Below are positions 43,963 to 52,222 of a DNA stretch of 64,000 bases, piece by piece (the stretch's first letter is position 1; each line of letters begins with the position of its first letter). The notes under the pieces are model-generated. The model did no database searches. It saw nothing but the letters and a program-made list of their open reading frames with translations, and was not told the origin of the DNA. Source of the stretch: Marinimicrobium koreense. Lineage in GTDB: Bacteria > Pseudomonadota > Gammaproteobacteria > Pseudomonadales > Cellvibrionaceae. The stretch lies in assembly GCF_003762925.1 (NCBI RefSeq), contig NZ_RJUK01000001.1:744001-808000 (forward strand), written 5' to 3'. The position numbers and the translations under genes are program-made.

Positions 43963-44104
43963 AAAACCGCTTAACAGCTACCTGCGTTGCCGCTGCGGCG
44001 AAAAAAACACCCTCAGAATACTCATTTACTCCATGTAAACTCCGTTTCTTCGGGTATTTTTATCGCCACAGCGGCTGCCTCGCCGACGCTGTAAAGCGGT
44101 TTTT
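43962..44104. repeat. 143-base imperfect palindrome between rmf and tRNA-Val
   Basis: The ends match perfectly for eleven bases, AAAAACCGCTT and AAGCGGTTTTT. Inside them ACAGC/GCTGT, GCCGCTG/CAGCGGC and GGCGA/TCGCC-like segments pair across the element. The centre holds ATTTACTCCATGTAAACT, itself a near palindrome. It contains no frame of use. The element looks like a mobile palindromic repeat or a very large cruciform rather than a gene. Confidence 0.6.
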
Positions 44105-44126
44105 GGGCGCCTGAATGTCTGGGCAT

Positions 44127-44164
44127 AAAAAAACGGCTTGGGGTCTGAACCTCAAGCCGTTTTT
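44127..44164 (-). terminator. Rho-independent terminator of tRNA-Val
   Basis: ACGGCTTG and CAAGCCGT form the stem, with T-runs on both sides. It can serve the minus-strand tRNA-Val, whose 3' end is eight bases upstream in that direction. Confidence 0.8.
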
Positions 44165-44171
44165 CGGTATT

Positions 44172-44248
<77 letters not shown>

Positions 44249-44444
44249 GTCTCGTTTGAGGCGCGAACTTTACCAAAACTTCGGATTTTTGCAACCCCTT
44301 TTTTGCTCATGCCGGTTAGCTTAGGCCGTTACCCAACCCAACCCGACCGCATCCGCCGCAACCCAAGCTTCTGGCGCCACGGAACCCAAAGCCATGTGCT
44401 ATAGTCTTTGCTACGTGGAATTCAACAACAAAGAGGAAAACGCT

Positions 44445-44888
44445 ATGCGCATCAATCGCTTAAGCAAAGCCATCGCTTCCGGCCTGTGCGTGGGTCTGAT
44501 TCTCCAGACCACCGCCTGCGGTACCGTGCTGTATCCCGAGCGGAAAGGGCAGACCGGTGGGCAGCTTGACCCGGCGGTGGTAGCTCTTAACGCAGTGGGT
44601 TTGCTGTTCTTCTTTGTGCCCGGGGTGATCGCTTTTGCGGTGGACTTCTCTAACGGCACCATCTACCTGCCCGGCGGCAGCGCCCAATTGACCGACGAGC
44701 AGATGGAGCGCATCACCCGTGCCGATGGTCAGGTGGATCAGGAGGCGTTGGAGCTGCTGGTCAAAGAAGAGCTGGGTATGGATGTGGACCTGCAGGCGAG
44801 CGGGGTCGAGGTGCGCAGCATGCAATCAGCCGAGCAGGTTCAGGCCCTGATCCAGTCCCGCCAGCCGACCACCTTGGCGGCGCTGTAA
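44445..44888 (+). CDS. Small putative lipoprotein or envelope protein
   Basis: 147 residues from ATG 44445, with AGAGGA upstream. The basic-hydrophobic N-terminus ends LILQTTAC; the Cys could be lipidated, although the -3 residue is Thr, not Leu. A second hydrophobic stretch (LLFFFVPGVIAFAVDF) is followed by GTIYLP, a pattern seen in short uncharacterised lipoproteins. The C-terminal half is acidic and helical. No function is known to me. Confidence 0.6.
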   Translation: MRINRLSKAIASGLCVGLILQTTACGTVLYPERKGQTGGQLDPAVVALNAVGLLFFFVPGVIAFAVDFSNGTIYLPGGSAQLTDEQMERITRADGQVDQEALELLVKEELGMDVDLQASGVEVRSMQSAEQVQALIQSRQPTTLAAL

Positions 44889-44901
44889 GACTGGAAGGTT
44901 T

Positions 44902-45072
44902 GTCGGGTTACGGCCTTTGGCCTAACCCGACCTACTGAATGTGCTGCGTAACGGCCTTTGGCCTAACCCGACCTACTGAATGTGCTGCGTAACGGCATTT
45001 GGCCTAACCCGACCTGCTGAATGCGCTGCGTGACGGTCGTGTAGGTCGGGTTAGCGCAACGCGCGTAACCCG
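44902..45072. repeat. 41-base tandem repeat plus palindromes (GTCGGGTTA family)
   Basis: A 41-base unit TAACGGCCTTTGGCCTAACC... occurs about three times from 44909. An inverted GTAGGTCGGGTTAGCGC/CGTAACCCGAC element follows. A shorter GTAGGTCGGATCGATCCGAC palindrome lies at about 45093-45112. There are no unique spacers, so it is not CRISPR. It fills most of the 271-base gap before mntA. Confidence 0.75.
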
Positions 45073-45159
45073 ACAAATTCCGCCGCAAGCCCAGTAGGTC
45101 GGATCGATCCGACGTCTGGGGGAGCAACGCGCGTAGTCCGCCCCCTCCAAGGAGACATT

Positions 45160-45558
45160 ATGCCGGCTGAAGACACCATAAACTCGCTCAAGCTAGCGCT
45201 GGCGGATCGGACGGATATTCGCCTGGCAGTGCTCTTTGGTTCCATGGCTGAAGGTCGGGAGAAGGTGACAAGCGATCTCGATCTGGCTGTCGAGACAACC
45301 GCGCCGTTGACGACAGATCAAAAGATGGCGCTGATCGGGGAACTCGCGAGTCGTTTTGGCCGTGCCGTCGACATTATTGATATACGCCAAATCGGACAGC
45401 CCCTGCTCCATGAAATCGTCAGCAAGGGCGTTCTCGTCAAGGGTTCGGTGTCCGACAAAGGCGATCTTCTCTATCGAAGCATCATGATGGAAGAGGATTT
45501 TGGCCGTTATCAACGACGGATATTGGAGGGGAGGCGCAACCAGTGGATCGAGCCTTGA
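45160..45558 (+). CDS. mntA: MntA-type nucleotidyltransferase antitoxin
   Basis: 132 residues. The minimal nucleotidyltransferase motif G27-S28-x10-D39-x-D41 is exact (FGSMAEG...SDLDLAV), and a third Asp lies in AVDIIDI. In type VII systems MntA adds AMP to a Tyr of the HepT toxin and silences it. The stop overlaps the hepT start by 16 bases. Some family members have other roles, but the pairing with a HEPN partner is standard. Confidence 0.85.
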   Translation: MPAEDTINSLKLALADRTDIRLAVLFGSMAEGREKVTSDLDLAVETTAPLTTDQKMALIGELASRFGRAVDIIDIRQIGQPLLHEIVSKGVLVKGSVSDKGDLLYRSIMMEEDFGRYQRRILEGRRNQWIEP

Positions 45559-45956
45559 TAGAAGAGAAGATCGAGTCACTCCGGCGCTGCATCCAGCGGG
45601 TTGAACAAAAACTCCCGGCGTCTTTGACGGAATTGCTGTCGGATGTGGATGCGCAAGATATCGTCGCGCTGAATCTGACTCGCGCCGTTCAGCTCTGTGT
45701 CGACATGTCCGCACACTGGCTGGCCGAACATTCCGATGCTCCCGCGCCAAAAACCATGGGGCAGGGCTTTGATGCCCTGGCGAAAGTGGGTGTCATTGAG
45801 CTCGCGTTAGCGGAGAGGATGAAAAAGGCCGTTGGTTTCAGAAATGTGATGGTTCACAGTTACGATGAAATTGACTGGGCCATTGTCTATGCGATTGGAA
45901 GTCGCCACCTGGATGACTTCAAGCTGTTCGCCCGAGCACTTTTGGCCGCCCAATGA
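45543..45956 (+). CDS. hepT: HepT-type HEPN RNase toxin
   Basis: 137 residues, all helical, of the HEPN/DUF86 family. The RNase motif R100-x4-H105-x-Y107 (RNVMVHSY) is complete; Tyr107 is the expected adenylylation site. HepT cleaves RNA, for example the tRNA 3' end, when not modified. It overlaps mntA upstream and a small membrane-protein gene downstream. Confidence 0.85.
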   Translation: MDRALIEEKIESLRRCIQRVEQKLPASLTELLSDVDAQDIVALNLTRAVQLCVDMSAHWLAEHSDAPAPKTMGQGFDALAKVGVIELALAERMKKAVGFRNVMVHSYDEIDWAIVYAIGSRHLDDFKLFARALLAAQ

Positions 45957-46201
45957 AAATCAAAAATCCCATTACCGCCATCTGGCGCAGCGATGCGTCC
46001 CGTGGGTTGAAGATCATTGCCTACAGTCTGCTGTTGGTATTTGTCACCTCTTTGCCACTGATTGCGTATGTGATTTTTGGGCCCTCCGACGGGAATCCGA
46101 TTGGGTTGGGGCTGTTATTTGCCGGTGGGGCGATGGTGGCGCATGTGGGTTTTTTTGTCGGGCTTTTGATGTTGATTTGGGATCATTATTTTCGGAAGTA
46201 G
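45953..46201 (+). CDS. Small two-helix membrane protein
   Basis: 82 residues that I do not recognise. Two hydrophobic helices (about 19-42 and 50-76) are separated by a short FGPSDGNP loop, and both termini are charged. It overlaps hepT by four bases (ATGA), so it is likely in the same transcript and may be linked to the toxin-antitoxin pair. A chance neighbour is also possible. Confidence 0.55.
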   Translation: MKIKNPITAIWRSDASRGLKIIAYSLLLVFVTSLPLIAYVIFGPSDGNPIGLGLLFAGGAMVAHVGFFVGLLMLIWDHYFRK

Positions 46202-46214
46202 GGCGGGAAATTGG

Positions 46215-46304
46215 GTAACGGCGGATGCGGGCTTTGCCCTTATCCGCCCTACGCGAACTGCGCTGGTATCCGTAGGGCGGATAAGCCGAAGGCGCATCCG
46301 CCGT
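46215..46304. repeat. Paired inverted REP-like elements
   Basis: GTAACGGCGGATGCGGGC...TTATCCGCCCTACG is followed by CGTAGGGCGGATAAGCCG...GCATCCGCCGTA. It lies between the convergent 45953 gene and the ABC exporter. Confidence 0.8.
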
Positions 46305-46310
46305 ATTGAA

Positions 46311-48140
46311 CTATTCCTCCCCCAAAAACCCGCCGGACTGATGCGACCACAACTGCGCATACAACCCACTCTGGGCAATCAACTCCGAATGGGTTCCCTG
46401 TTCGACAATCTTTCCCTGGTCCAACACGATCAACCGATCCAGCGCGGCAATGGTAGACAACCGGTGCGCGATGGCGATAACGGTTTTGCCTTCCATGAGG
46501 CGGCTCAGGTTGGTCTGGATGATACTTTCCACTTCCGAATCCAGGGCCGAGGTGGCCTCGTCCATGATCAGGATCGGGGCATCTTTCAGTAGCACCCGGG
46601 CGATTGCGATACGCTGGCGCTGGCCGCCGGACAGCTTCACGCCGCGTTCGCCCACGTGGGCGTCGTAACCGGTGCGTCCTTCGGCATCGCTCAGGCCGAG
46701 AATAAAGTCGTGGGCTTCGGCCTGCTTGGCCGCTTCGATCATTTCTTCTTCGGTCGCGCCTGGTTTACCATAGAGCAGGTTGTCCCGTACCGACCGGTGG
46801 AGCAGGGCGGTGTCCTGGGTGATCATGCCGATCTGGGCGCGCAGGGTTTCCTGCTGAACCTGGCTGATGTCCTGACCGTCGATCCGGATCTGCCCCTTCT
46901 CAATGTCGTAAAAGCGCAGCAGCAGGTTGACCAGGGTGGACTTACCGGCGCCGGAGCGGCCGACCAGGCCAATCTTCTCGCCGGGCTTGAGGTCCAGCGA
47001 AAAATTCTCCAGCACCCCTTCGCCTTTGTCGTAGTGGAAGGTCACCTGATCAAATTCAATCCCGCCGTCACGGACGTCCAAGGGTTGCGCCTGCTCTGCA
47101 TCCCCGACTGCGCGCGGGTGAGAGAGGGTGTTGATGCCGTCTTTGGCGGTGCCGATGTTTTCAAACAGGGTGGACACTTCCCACATGATCCACTGGGACA
47201 TACCGTTCAGACGCAACACCAGGCCCATGGCGGCGGCAATGGCGCCGACCGAAATAATATCGCCGCTCCACAGCCAGATGGACAGCGCGGCGCTACTGAA
47301 AATCAACAGGGCATTAATGCCCCAGACACCGCTGTTGAGCAGGGTGGCCAGGCGCATCTGCGGGTAGACGCTGTGCAGAAACCGCTCCATGCCATCCCGG
47401 GCGTAATCGGATTCGCGCCGGGAGTGGGAGAAGAGTTTGACCGTGGCAATGTTGGTGTAAGTATCCACGATTCGGCCGGTCATATCGGCCCGGGCATTGG
47501 CCTGCCGGGTGGCGACGGCGGACAGGCGCGGCAGGAAGTAGCGCAGCAGGGCGATGTAGGCAAGAAACCAGACGCCGAGCGGCACCATGAGTCGCCAGTC
47601 GAGTGAGCCCAGCAGCACCAGCATGCTGGTGAAATACACCAGCACATAGACGGTGATGTCCAGCAACTTCATGACCGTTTCGCGCACCGCCAGGGCGGTC
47701 TGCATGACTTTGGTGGCGATGCGCCCGGCGAATTCGTCCTGGAAGAAGGCCACGCTCTGACCGAGCAGGTAGCGGTGCGCCTGCCAGCGGATGATCATGG
47801 GGTAGTTGCCGAGCAGGGTCTGGTGAATCAGCGTGGAGTGAAAAAACACCGTGACCGGGATGGCGATCAGGACCACAAAGGCCATCAACCACAGTTCTGT
47901 ACCGCGCTCGGCCCAGAGTTCGGTCGGGGTGTATTGGCCGAGCCAGTCGACGGTCAGCCCCAGGAACTGAAACAGGGCCACTTCCATGACGGCAATCAGT
48001 GCGGCCATGAACGACATGGTTAACAGGAATTTGCCGGCGCCTTTGGTATAGTGGCGGCAGAAGGCCACCAGGTTCTTGGGTGGCTGTTGCGGCTCTTCGA
48101 CCGGGAAGGGTTTGAGCAGACTTTCGAAAAACGCGAACAT
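46311..48140 (-). CDS. ABC exporter, permease fused to ATPase (MsbA/MDR type)
   Basis: A 609-residue half-transporter. Six transmembrane helices lie in the first 330 residues. The nucleotide-binding domain carries GRSGAGKST (Walker A), KLSGGQRQRIA (signature), ILIMDEATSALD (Walker B) and AIAHRLST (switch His). It works as a dimer. The substrate may be lipid or drug; no neighbour points to one. The nearby 48385 gene is unrelated and on the other strand. Confidence 0.85.
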   Translation of the reverse strand: MFAFFESLLKPFPVEEPQQPPKNLVAFCRHYTKGAGKFLLTMSFMAALIAVMEVALFQFLGLTVDWLGQYTPTELWAERGTELWLMAFVVLIAIPVTVFFHSTLIHQTLLGNYPMIIRWQAHRYLLGQSVAFFQDEFAGRIATKVMQTALAVRETVMKLLDITVYVLVYFTSMLVLLGSLDWRLMVPLGVWFLAYIALLRYFLPRLSAVATRQANARADMTGRIVDTYTNIATVKLFSHSRRESDYARDGMERFLHSVYPQMRLATLLNSGVWGINALLIFSSAALSIWLWSGDIISVGAIAAAMGLVLRLNGMSQWIMWEVSTLFENIGTAKDGINTLSHPRAVGDAEQAQPLDVRDGGIEFDQVTFHYDKGEGVLENFSLDLKPGEKIGLVGRSGAGKSTLVNLLLRFYDIEKGQIRIDGQDISQVQQETLRAQIGMITQDTALLHRSVRDNLLYGKPGATEEEMIEAAKQAEAHDFILGLSDAEGRTGYDAHVGERGVKLSGGQRQRIAIARVLLKDAPILIMDEATSALDSEVESIIQTNLSRLMEGKTVIAIAHRLSTIAALDRLIVLDQGKIVEQGTHSELIAQSGLYAQLWSHQSGGFLGEE

Positions 48141-48239
48141 AGTGGTCTACGGCTGGGGAAATGAGGGCGTAGTTTACCGGCTTTTGGTGGTCGGAACCAT
48201 GTGGGGTTGTTAAGGGATGTAATGGGGCGGAACGTTGGG

Positions 48240-48357
48240 TTACGGCGGATGCGTTGACGTGTGGTTACGGCGGATGCGCCTTCGGCTTATCCGCCCTACG
48301 CGTACCTCGGTGTCAGGCGTAGGGCGGATAAGGGCGAAGCCCGCATCCGCCGTAACC
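48240..48357. repeat. REP-like elements, half plus inverted pair
   Basis: A half-unit TACGGCGGATGCG is followed by a full inverted pair (GTTACGGCGGATGCGCC...CGTAGGGCGGATAAG...GCATCCGCCGTAAC). It is located between divergent genes. Confidence 0.8.
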
Positions 48358-48384
48358 AAAACCATTTTTACTTGGGGGAAAACA

Positions 48385-48777
48385 ATGAAAAAACTGTTAA
48401 TGGTCTTCGGCGCCGGCTCGCTCGGCGGTTTGGGCAACAGCCTGGTAGTGTGGCTGTTCGGGATGTACGGCATCAGCCAGTCGCTTGGGGTGTCCATTGC
48501 GCCGGGGTTATCGCCGGACTGGCTGTACCCGAGGATTGTCTGGGGTGGATTATGGGGCTTTCTGTTTCTGTTGCCGGTGCTGAACAATCGGCTATGGGCC
48601 CAGACGTTTGTGCTCAGCCTGTTCCCGACCATGATTCAGTTGTTTCTGGTGTTTCCGTATAAGACGCCGCATGGGATTGCGGGTTTGGGGTTGGGAACCC
48701 TGACGCCGTTGTTGGTGATTGTGTTCAATTGGGTTTGGGCCCTGGTGACGGCGGTGGCGTTGCGGATGGGGCGGTAG
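48385..48777 (+). CDS. Hypothetical membrane protein
   Basis: 130 residues with about three to four hydrophobic helices (FGAGSLGGLGNSLVVWLFG, IVWGGLWGFLFLLPVL, and the C-terminal TPLLVIVFNWVWALVTAV). GGGGGAA precedes ATG 48385. I do not recognise a family. It stands alone between REP elements. Confidence 0.55.
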   Translation: MKKLLMVFGAGSLGGLGNSLVVWLFGMYGISQSLGVSIAPGLSPDWLYPRIVWGGLWGFLFLLPVLNNRLWAQTFVLSLFPTMIQLFLVFPYKTPHGIAGLGLGTLTPLLVIVFNWVWALVTAVALRMGR

Positions 48778-48802
48778 GTGAGGTCGGTTGCGTCGGGGGT
48801 GG

Positions 48803-48890
48803 TGACGGCGGATGCGTTAAGTTGGGCAACGGCGGATGCGCCTTTGGCTTATCCGCCCTACGCGAACTCTCGTGGTATCCGCCATTACCA
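48803..48890. repeat. REP-like elements, degenerate pair
   Basis: Two TGACGGCGGATGCG / CAACGGCGGATGCGCC units and one CTTATCCGCCCTACG are present. The right-hand unit is degraded to TATCCGCCATTACC. Confidence 0.7.
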
Positions 48891-48934
48891 AAACGCTGAC
48901 GCATACGCCGTAACCGAACGTGATGCTACCGTAA

Positions 48935-49786
48935 CTACCCGGCCAAACGCCCGGCCCGGTAATCATTGATCGCTTCCTCGATCTCCTCCGGGGTGTTCAT
49001 CACGAAGGGTCCGTATTGTGCGATCGGCTCCTTGATGGGCTTGCCCGCGAGAACCAGGGTGCGCACGCCTTGCTCGCCCGCGGTGATGGTCAGCGACTCA
49101 CCATCACTCAACACACCGGCGGCGCCGTTCTTCAGCTGCCGGGGTGGCTCGCCGATGGTCAGATCCCCTTCAAACACATATAGAAACGCATTCAACCCTT
49201 TCGGCAGCGCCTGCTCGAAGGTGGCACCCGCGGGCAACTGCACATCCCAGTAGCGCGGCTCGGTGCTCAGCCCCTGGATCGGGCCTTCCACCGTGGTTCC
49301 ATCGGCCGTCACACTACCCGCAATTACCTTCACCCTGCCGCCATTGGCCAGTTCCAGGGTTGGGATGTCGCTGGCGGGGATATCCCGATAGGCCGCCGGC
49401 TTCATTTTCTCCGCCGCGGGCAGGTTCAGCCACATCTGGAAGCCGTGCATGCGACCTTCTTCCTGCTGGGGCATCTCCGAGTGAATGATGCCGCGCCCGG
49501 CGGTCATCCACTGCACGTCGCCACTTTTCAGGTCGCCCCGGTTGCCCATGTGGTCCTCGTGCAACATATGACCTTCAAGCATGTAGGTGACCGTTTCAAA
49601 CCCGCGGTGCGGGTGAGACGGGAAACCGCCGATGTAGTCGTCTTTGCTCTCGGAGTTGAACTCGTCGAGCATCAGGAAGGGATCCAGGCGCGCCTGCTGG
49701 CTTTGCCCCAGGCTGCGCTTGATCCGCACACCGGCACCGTCGCTGGTGGCGAGGGCCGGAATCAGTTGTTGCAGTTGGCGTTGCAT
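48935..49786 (-). CDS. Pirin family protein
   Basis: 283 residues from ATG 49786 with GGAGG upstream. FPSHPHRGFETVTYMLEG and HSEMPQQEEG with DVQWMTAGRGI are the pirin cupin metal-binding segments (three His and a Glu). Bacterial pirins have quercetinase-like or redox-regulatory roles. It follows azoR on the same strand with a 45-base gap, so the two are probably co-transcribed and share the upstream LysR regulator. Confidence 0.85.
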   Translation of the reverse strand: MQRQLQQLIPALATSDGAGVRIKRSLGQSQQARLDPFLMLDEFNSESKDDYIGGFPSHPHRGFETVTYMLEGHMLHEDHMGNRGDLKSGDVQWMTAGRGIIHSEMPQQEEGRMHGFQMWLNLPAAEKMKPAAYRDIPASDIPTLELANGGRVKVIAGSVTADGTTVEGPIQGLSTEPRYWDVQLPAGATFEQALPKGLNAFLYVFEGDLTIGEPPRQLKNGAAGVLSDGESLTITAGEQGVRTLVLAGKPIKEPIAQYGPFVMNTPEEIEEAINDYRAGRLAG

Positions 49787-49830
49787 AGACACCTCCGACG
49801 GGTTATTGCCCGTTGATCTGGGCCGCTGTA

Positions 49831-50436
49831 TCAGGCAGCGGCCAATTCGGTAATTTCCTGCTCGGCACTGGAAAGTGCCTTTTTCTGGTTGTCCTCACCC
49901 ATGGCCAGACCTTCGGCGTAGACGAAGTGGGTCTTGGTCAGGCCGATGAAGCCCAGGAAGGTATTGAGGTAACCGGTCTGGGAGTCCGCATCGGTGCCTT
50001 GATAGATACCGCCCCGGGCCGCAAAGATATACACCGGCTTGTCTTCCAGAAGGCCTTCGGGGCCATTACTGGTATAGCGGAAGGTTTCGCCGGAGCGGGC
50101 AATGTGATCGAAATACGCTTTCAGCGTAGATGGCACGCCGAAGTTGTACATGGGCACACCGAAGACGATCACGTCCGCGCGCTTGAGCTCGTCGATCAAC
50201 TGATCGGAATAGCTCACGATATCCTGCTGGGTGGCCGTTCGCTTCTCCGCCGGAGTAATAAAGGCGTGCAGACGTTCCGCGTCCAGGTGCGGAATCGGGT
50301 GGCGGGCCAGGTCGCGAACAATGACTTTACCGCCGGGGTTGTGCTCGCGCCAGCGCTGAACGAACTTGTTGCTGAGGGCGCTGGAATGGCCGTCGTCACC
50401 GGACAGGCTGCTGTTGATCTGAAGTAGTGTCGCCAT
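49831..50436 (-). CDS. azoR: FMN-dependent NADH-azoreductase
   Basis: 201 residues with the flavodoxin-like AzoR pattern. INSSLSGDDGHSS binds the FMN phosphate. VPMYNFGVPSTLKAYFDHI is the family signature, and ARGGIYQG and LGFIGLTKTHFVYAEGL follow. It reduces quinones and azo compounds with NADH. The divergent LysR-type gene at 50566 and the shared intergenic region suggest control by quinone or electrophile stress. Confidence 0.9.
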   Translation of the reverse strand: MATLLQINSSLSGDDGHSSALSNKFVQRWREHNPGGKVIVRDLARHPIPHLDAERLHAFITPAEKRTATQQDIVSYSDQLIDELKRADVIVFGVPMYNFGVPSTLKAYFDHIARSGETFRYTSNGPEGLLEDKPVYIFAARGGIYQGTDADSQTGYLNTFLGFIGLTKTHFVYAEGLAMGEDNQKKALSSAEQEITELAAA

Positions 50437-50565
50437 GTGAATCTCTCCTTTAGAGACTGTTGACTCGATGTATCTATTAAATGATTTGACGAGCGAATAA
50501 TAAATAGCGATATTTGGAAGGATTTGATCGAATTATTTGATAGTTTTTGTATTTAGGGGTGGTCT
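50437..50565. promoter_or_regulatory. azoR/lysR divergent promoter region
   Basis: 129 bases between divergent starts. ATTTGA occurs three times in direct orientation (50484, 50522, 50535). The stretch is AT-rich, as expected for two promoters and a LysR-type operator. No clear T-N11-A palindrome was defined. Confidence 0.4.
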
Positions 50566-51453
50566 ATGGAACCAAAAGTGAGCCTGGATCAGTGGCGGGC
50601 GTTTATGGCAGTGATCGATGCCGGTGGCTATGCCAAGGCCGCGGAGGCACTCGGCAAAAGCCAATCGGCGGTGTCCTATGCCATTTCCCAGCTGGAAACC
50701 GCGCTGGGCGTGGCGGTCTTCGAGCTCCAGGGCCGGCGGGCGGTACCCACGCCGGCGGGGGATGTGCTGTACCGGCGGGCCCGGCACCTACTGATGGAAG
50801 CCGAAAACCTGGAATCGGCCGCCACTCAGCTCTCCGCCAAGGTGGAGCCGCTGGTCAGTCTGGCCGGAGATGTGATTGTGCCGCCCGAGCAGGTATTGTG
50901 CTGCATTGCCTCCTTTGCCCGGGAGTTTCCGGATACCCGGGTGGAGTTGTACGAGTCCGTAATGAGCGGCACCGAGGATATGCTGATTCAGCATCAGGTG
51001 GATGTGGCGATCGCTGGGCGGGTGCCGGCCGGGTTCAATGGCGAGTACCTGATGTCGGTGACCTTTCGCGGGGTAACCAGCCCGGACCATCCGCTGCAGC
51101 ACCTGGGGCGTCCGGTCAGTTATGACGATTTGCGCCACTACCGGCAGTCGATCGTGCGGGATTCGGGGATCCATCGACGGTACACCGAGGGATGGCAGGA
51201 GGCGGAGCAGCGGTTGACGGTGAGCCATATTCGAACGTCACTGCACGCGATTCGGCTAGGGTTGAGTTATGCCTGGTTGCCCGAGGCTTACCTGAAGGAC
51301 GATCTGGAGGCGGGGACGCTGAAGCTGATTCCGATGGAGACCGAGAGTAAGCGGGTGCATGCGCTTTATCTGATTTTTGCCGACCGGGAGTTGGCCGGGC
51401 CGGCGACGCGGCATTTGGCGGAGGTGTTGAAGCGGCAGTTGCCGGCGCAGTAG
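50566..51453 (+). CDS. LysR-family transcriptional regulator
   Basis: 295 residues. The N-terminal winged helix (WRAFMAVIDAGGYAKAAEAL, then SQSAVSYAISQLE) is canonical. The effector-binding domain follows from about residue 90. It is divergent from azoR-pirin, the usual layout for a LysR activator and its target. The inducer is unknown. Confidence 0.9.
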   Translation: MEPKVSLDQWRAFMAVIDAGGYAKAAEALGKSQSAVSYAISQLETALGVAVFELQGRRAVPTPAGDVLYRRARHLLMEAENLESAATQLSAKVEPLVSLAGDVIVPPEQVLCCIASFAREFPDTRVELYESVMSGTEDMLIQHQVDVAIAGRVPAGFNGEYLMSVTFRGVTSPDHPLQHLGRPVSYDDLRHYRQSIVRDSGIHRRYTEGWQEAEQRLTVSHIRTSLHAIRLGLSYAWLPEAYLKDDLEAGTLKLIPMETESKRVHALYLIFADRELAGPATRHLAEVLKRQLPAQ

Positions 51454-51466
51454 GGGGGCGGGTTGA

Positions 51467-51662
51467 GTTATGGCGGATGCGTTATGTTGGGCAACGGCGG
51501 ATGCGCCTTCGGCTCCGAGGCGTCGGACCGATCCGCCCTACGCGAACTGCGGTGTATGCGGATGGTTTGGTTACGGCGGATGCGCCTTCGGCTTATCCGC
51601 CCTACGGATACCGTGGAGCCCTGCGTAGGGCGGATAAGGGCGTAGCCCGCATCCGCCGTAAC
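51467..51662. repeat. Array of REP-like elements
   Basis: At least four units: two GGCGGATGCG units, one carrying a GTCGGACCGATCCGCC variant arm, then a full inverted pair. It fills most of the gap between lysR and the DUF4282 gene. Confidence 0.75.
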
Positions 51663-51674
51663 ATGGCGTGACGA

Positions 51675-51923
51675 TTATGGCTTATCGGCAATCGCCTTCA
51701 GGTTCTGATGAATCTTGAACAACACAATCAACAGCTCACACCAGATACGCACACCGAGGGTACCAAACACGATGATACCGAGACCGGCGAAAAACGATTG
51801 GCCAAACATCATGCCGATACCGCCCACCAGCACGCTGAGCAACAGCAGCCAGTAGACAACGGTAATGATGCTCGGGGTCAGCATACGATCGAAAAAGAAC
51901 AAGTCCTTGCCTGACACACTCAT
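51675..51923 (-). CDS. DUF4282 membrane protein
   Basis: 82 residues. FFFDRMLTPSIITVVYWLLLL and the second helix FFAGLGIIVFGTLGVRIWCEL match the DUF4282 family of short inner-membrane proteins with two helices. The function is not known. It is preceded on its strand by a 300-base region that is mostly REP-like elements. Confidence 0.75.
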   Translation of the reverse strand: MSVSGKDLFFFDRMLTPSIITVVYWLLLLSVLVGGIGMMFGQSFFAGLGIIVFGTLGVRIWCELLIVLFKIHQNLKAIADKP

Positions 51924-52040
51924 TATGATTTTCTCCAGATTGTTTAATTTTTAGCCCAAAAAAGTGTCGCATTTTCCGACACTTAGGTGAGTATAGAGGG
52001 GAATTTTTGTTTGGCAAGGTGTGGTGTTGCGTTTTGGTTG

Positions 52041-52212
52041 GGTTGCGGCGGATGCGCCTTCGATTCCGGGGCATCGGACCGATCCGCCCAACGCGAATTT
52101 CGGTGGGTGCGGATGGTTGGGTTGCGGCGGATGCGGGCTTCGCCCTTATCCGCCCTACGCAGGGCTCCACGGTATCCGTAGGGCGGATAAGCGAAGCGCA
52201 TCCGCCGTATCC
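52041..52212. repeat. Array of REP-like elements
   Basis: A GTTGCGGCGGATGCGCC unit with a GATCCGCCCAACG partner is followed by a full inverted pair. The array ends 11 bases before the fumC stop. Confidence 0.75.
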
Positions 52213-52222
52213 CAAGGCCAAA

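Noticed and set aside
44902-45072. Tandem repeat resembling a small CRISPR array
   Set aside because: Copies are directly contiguous with no unique spacers, and no cas genes are present.
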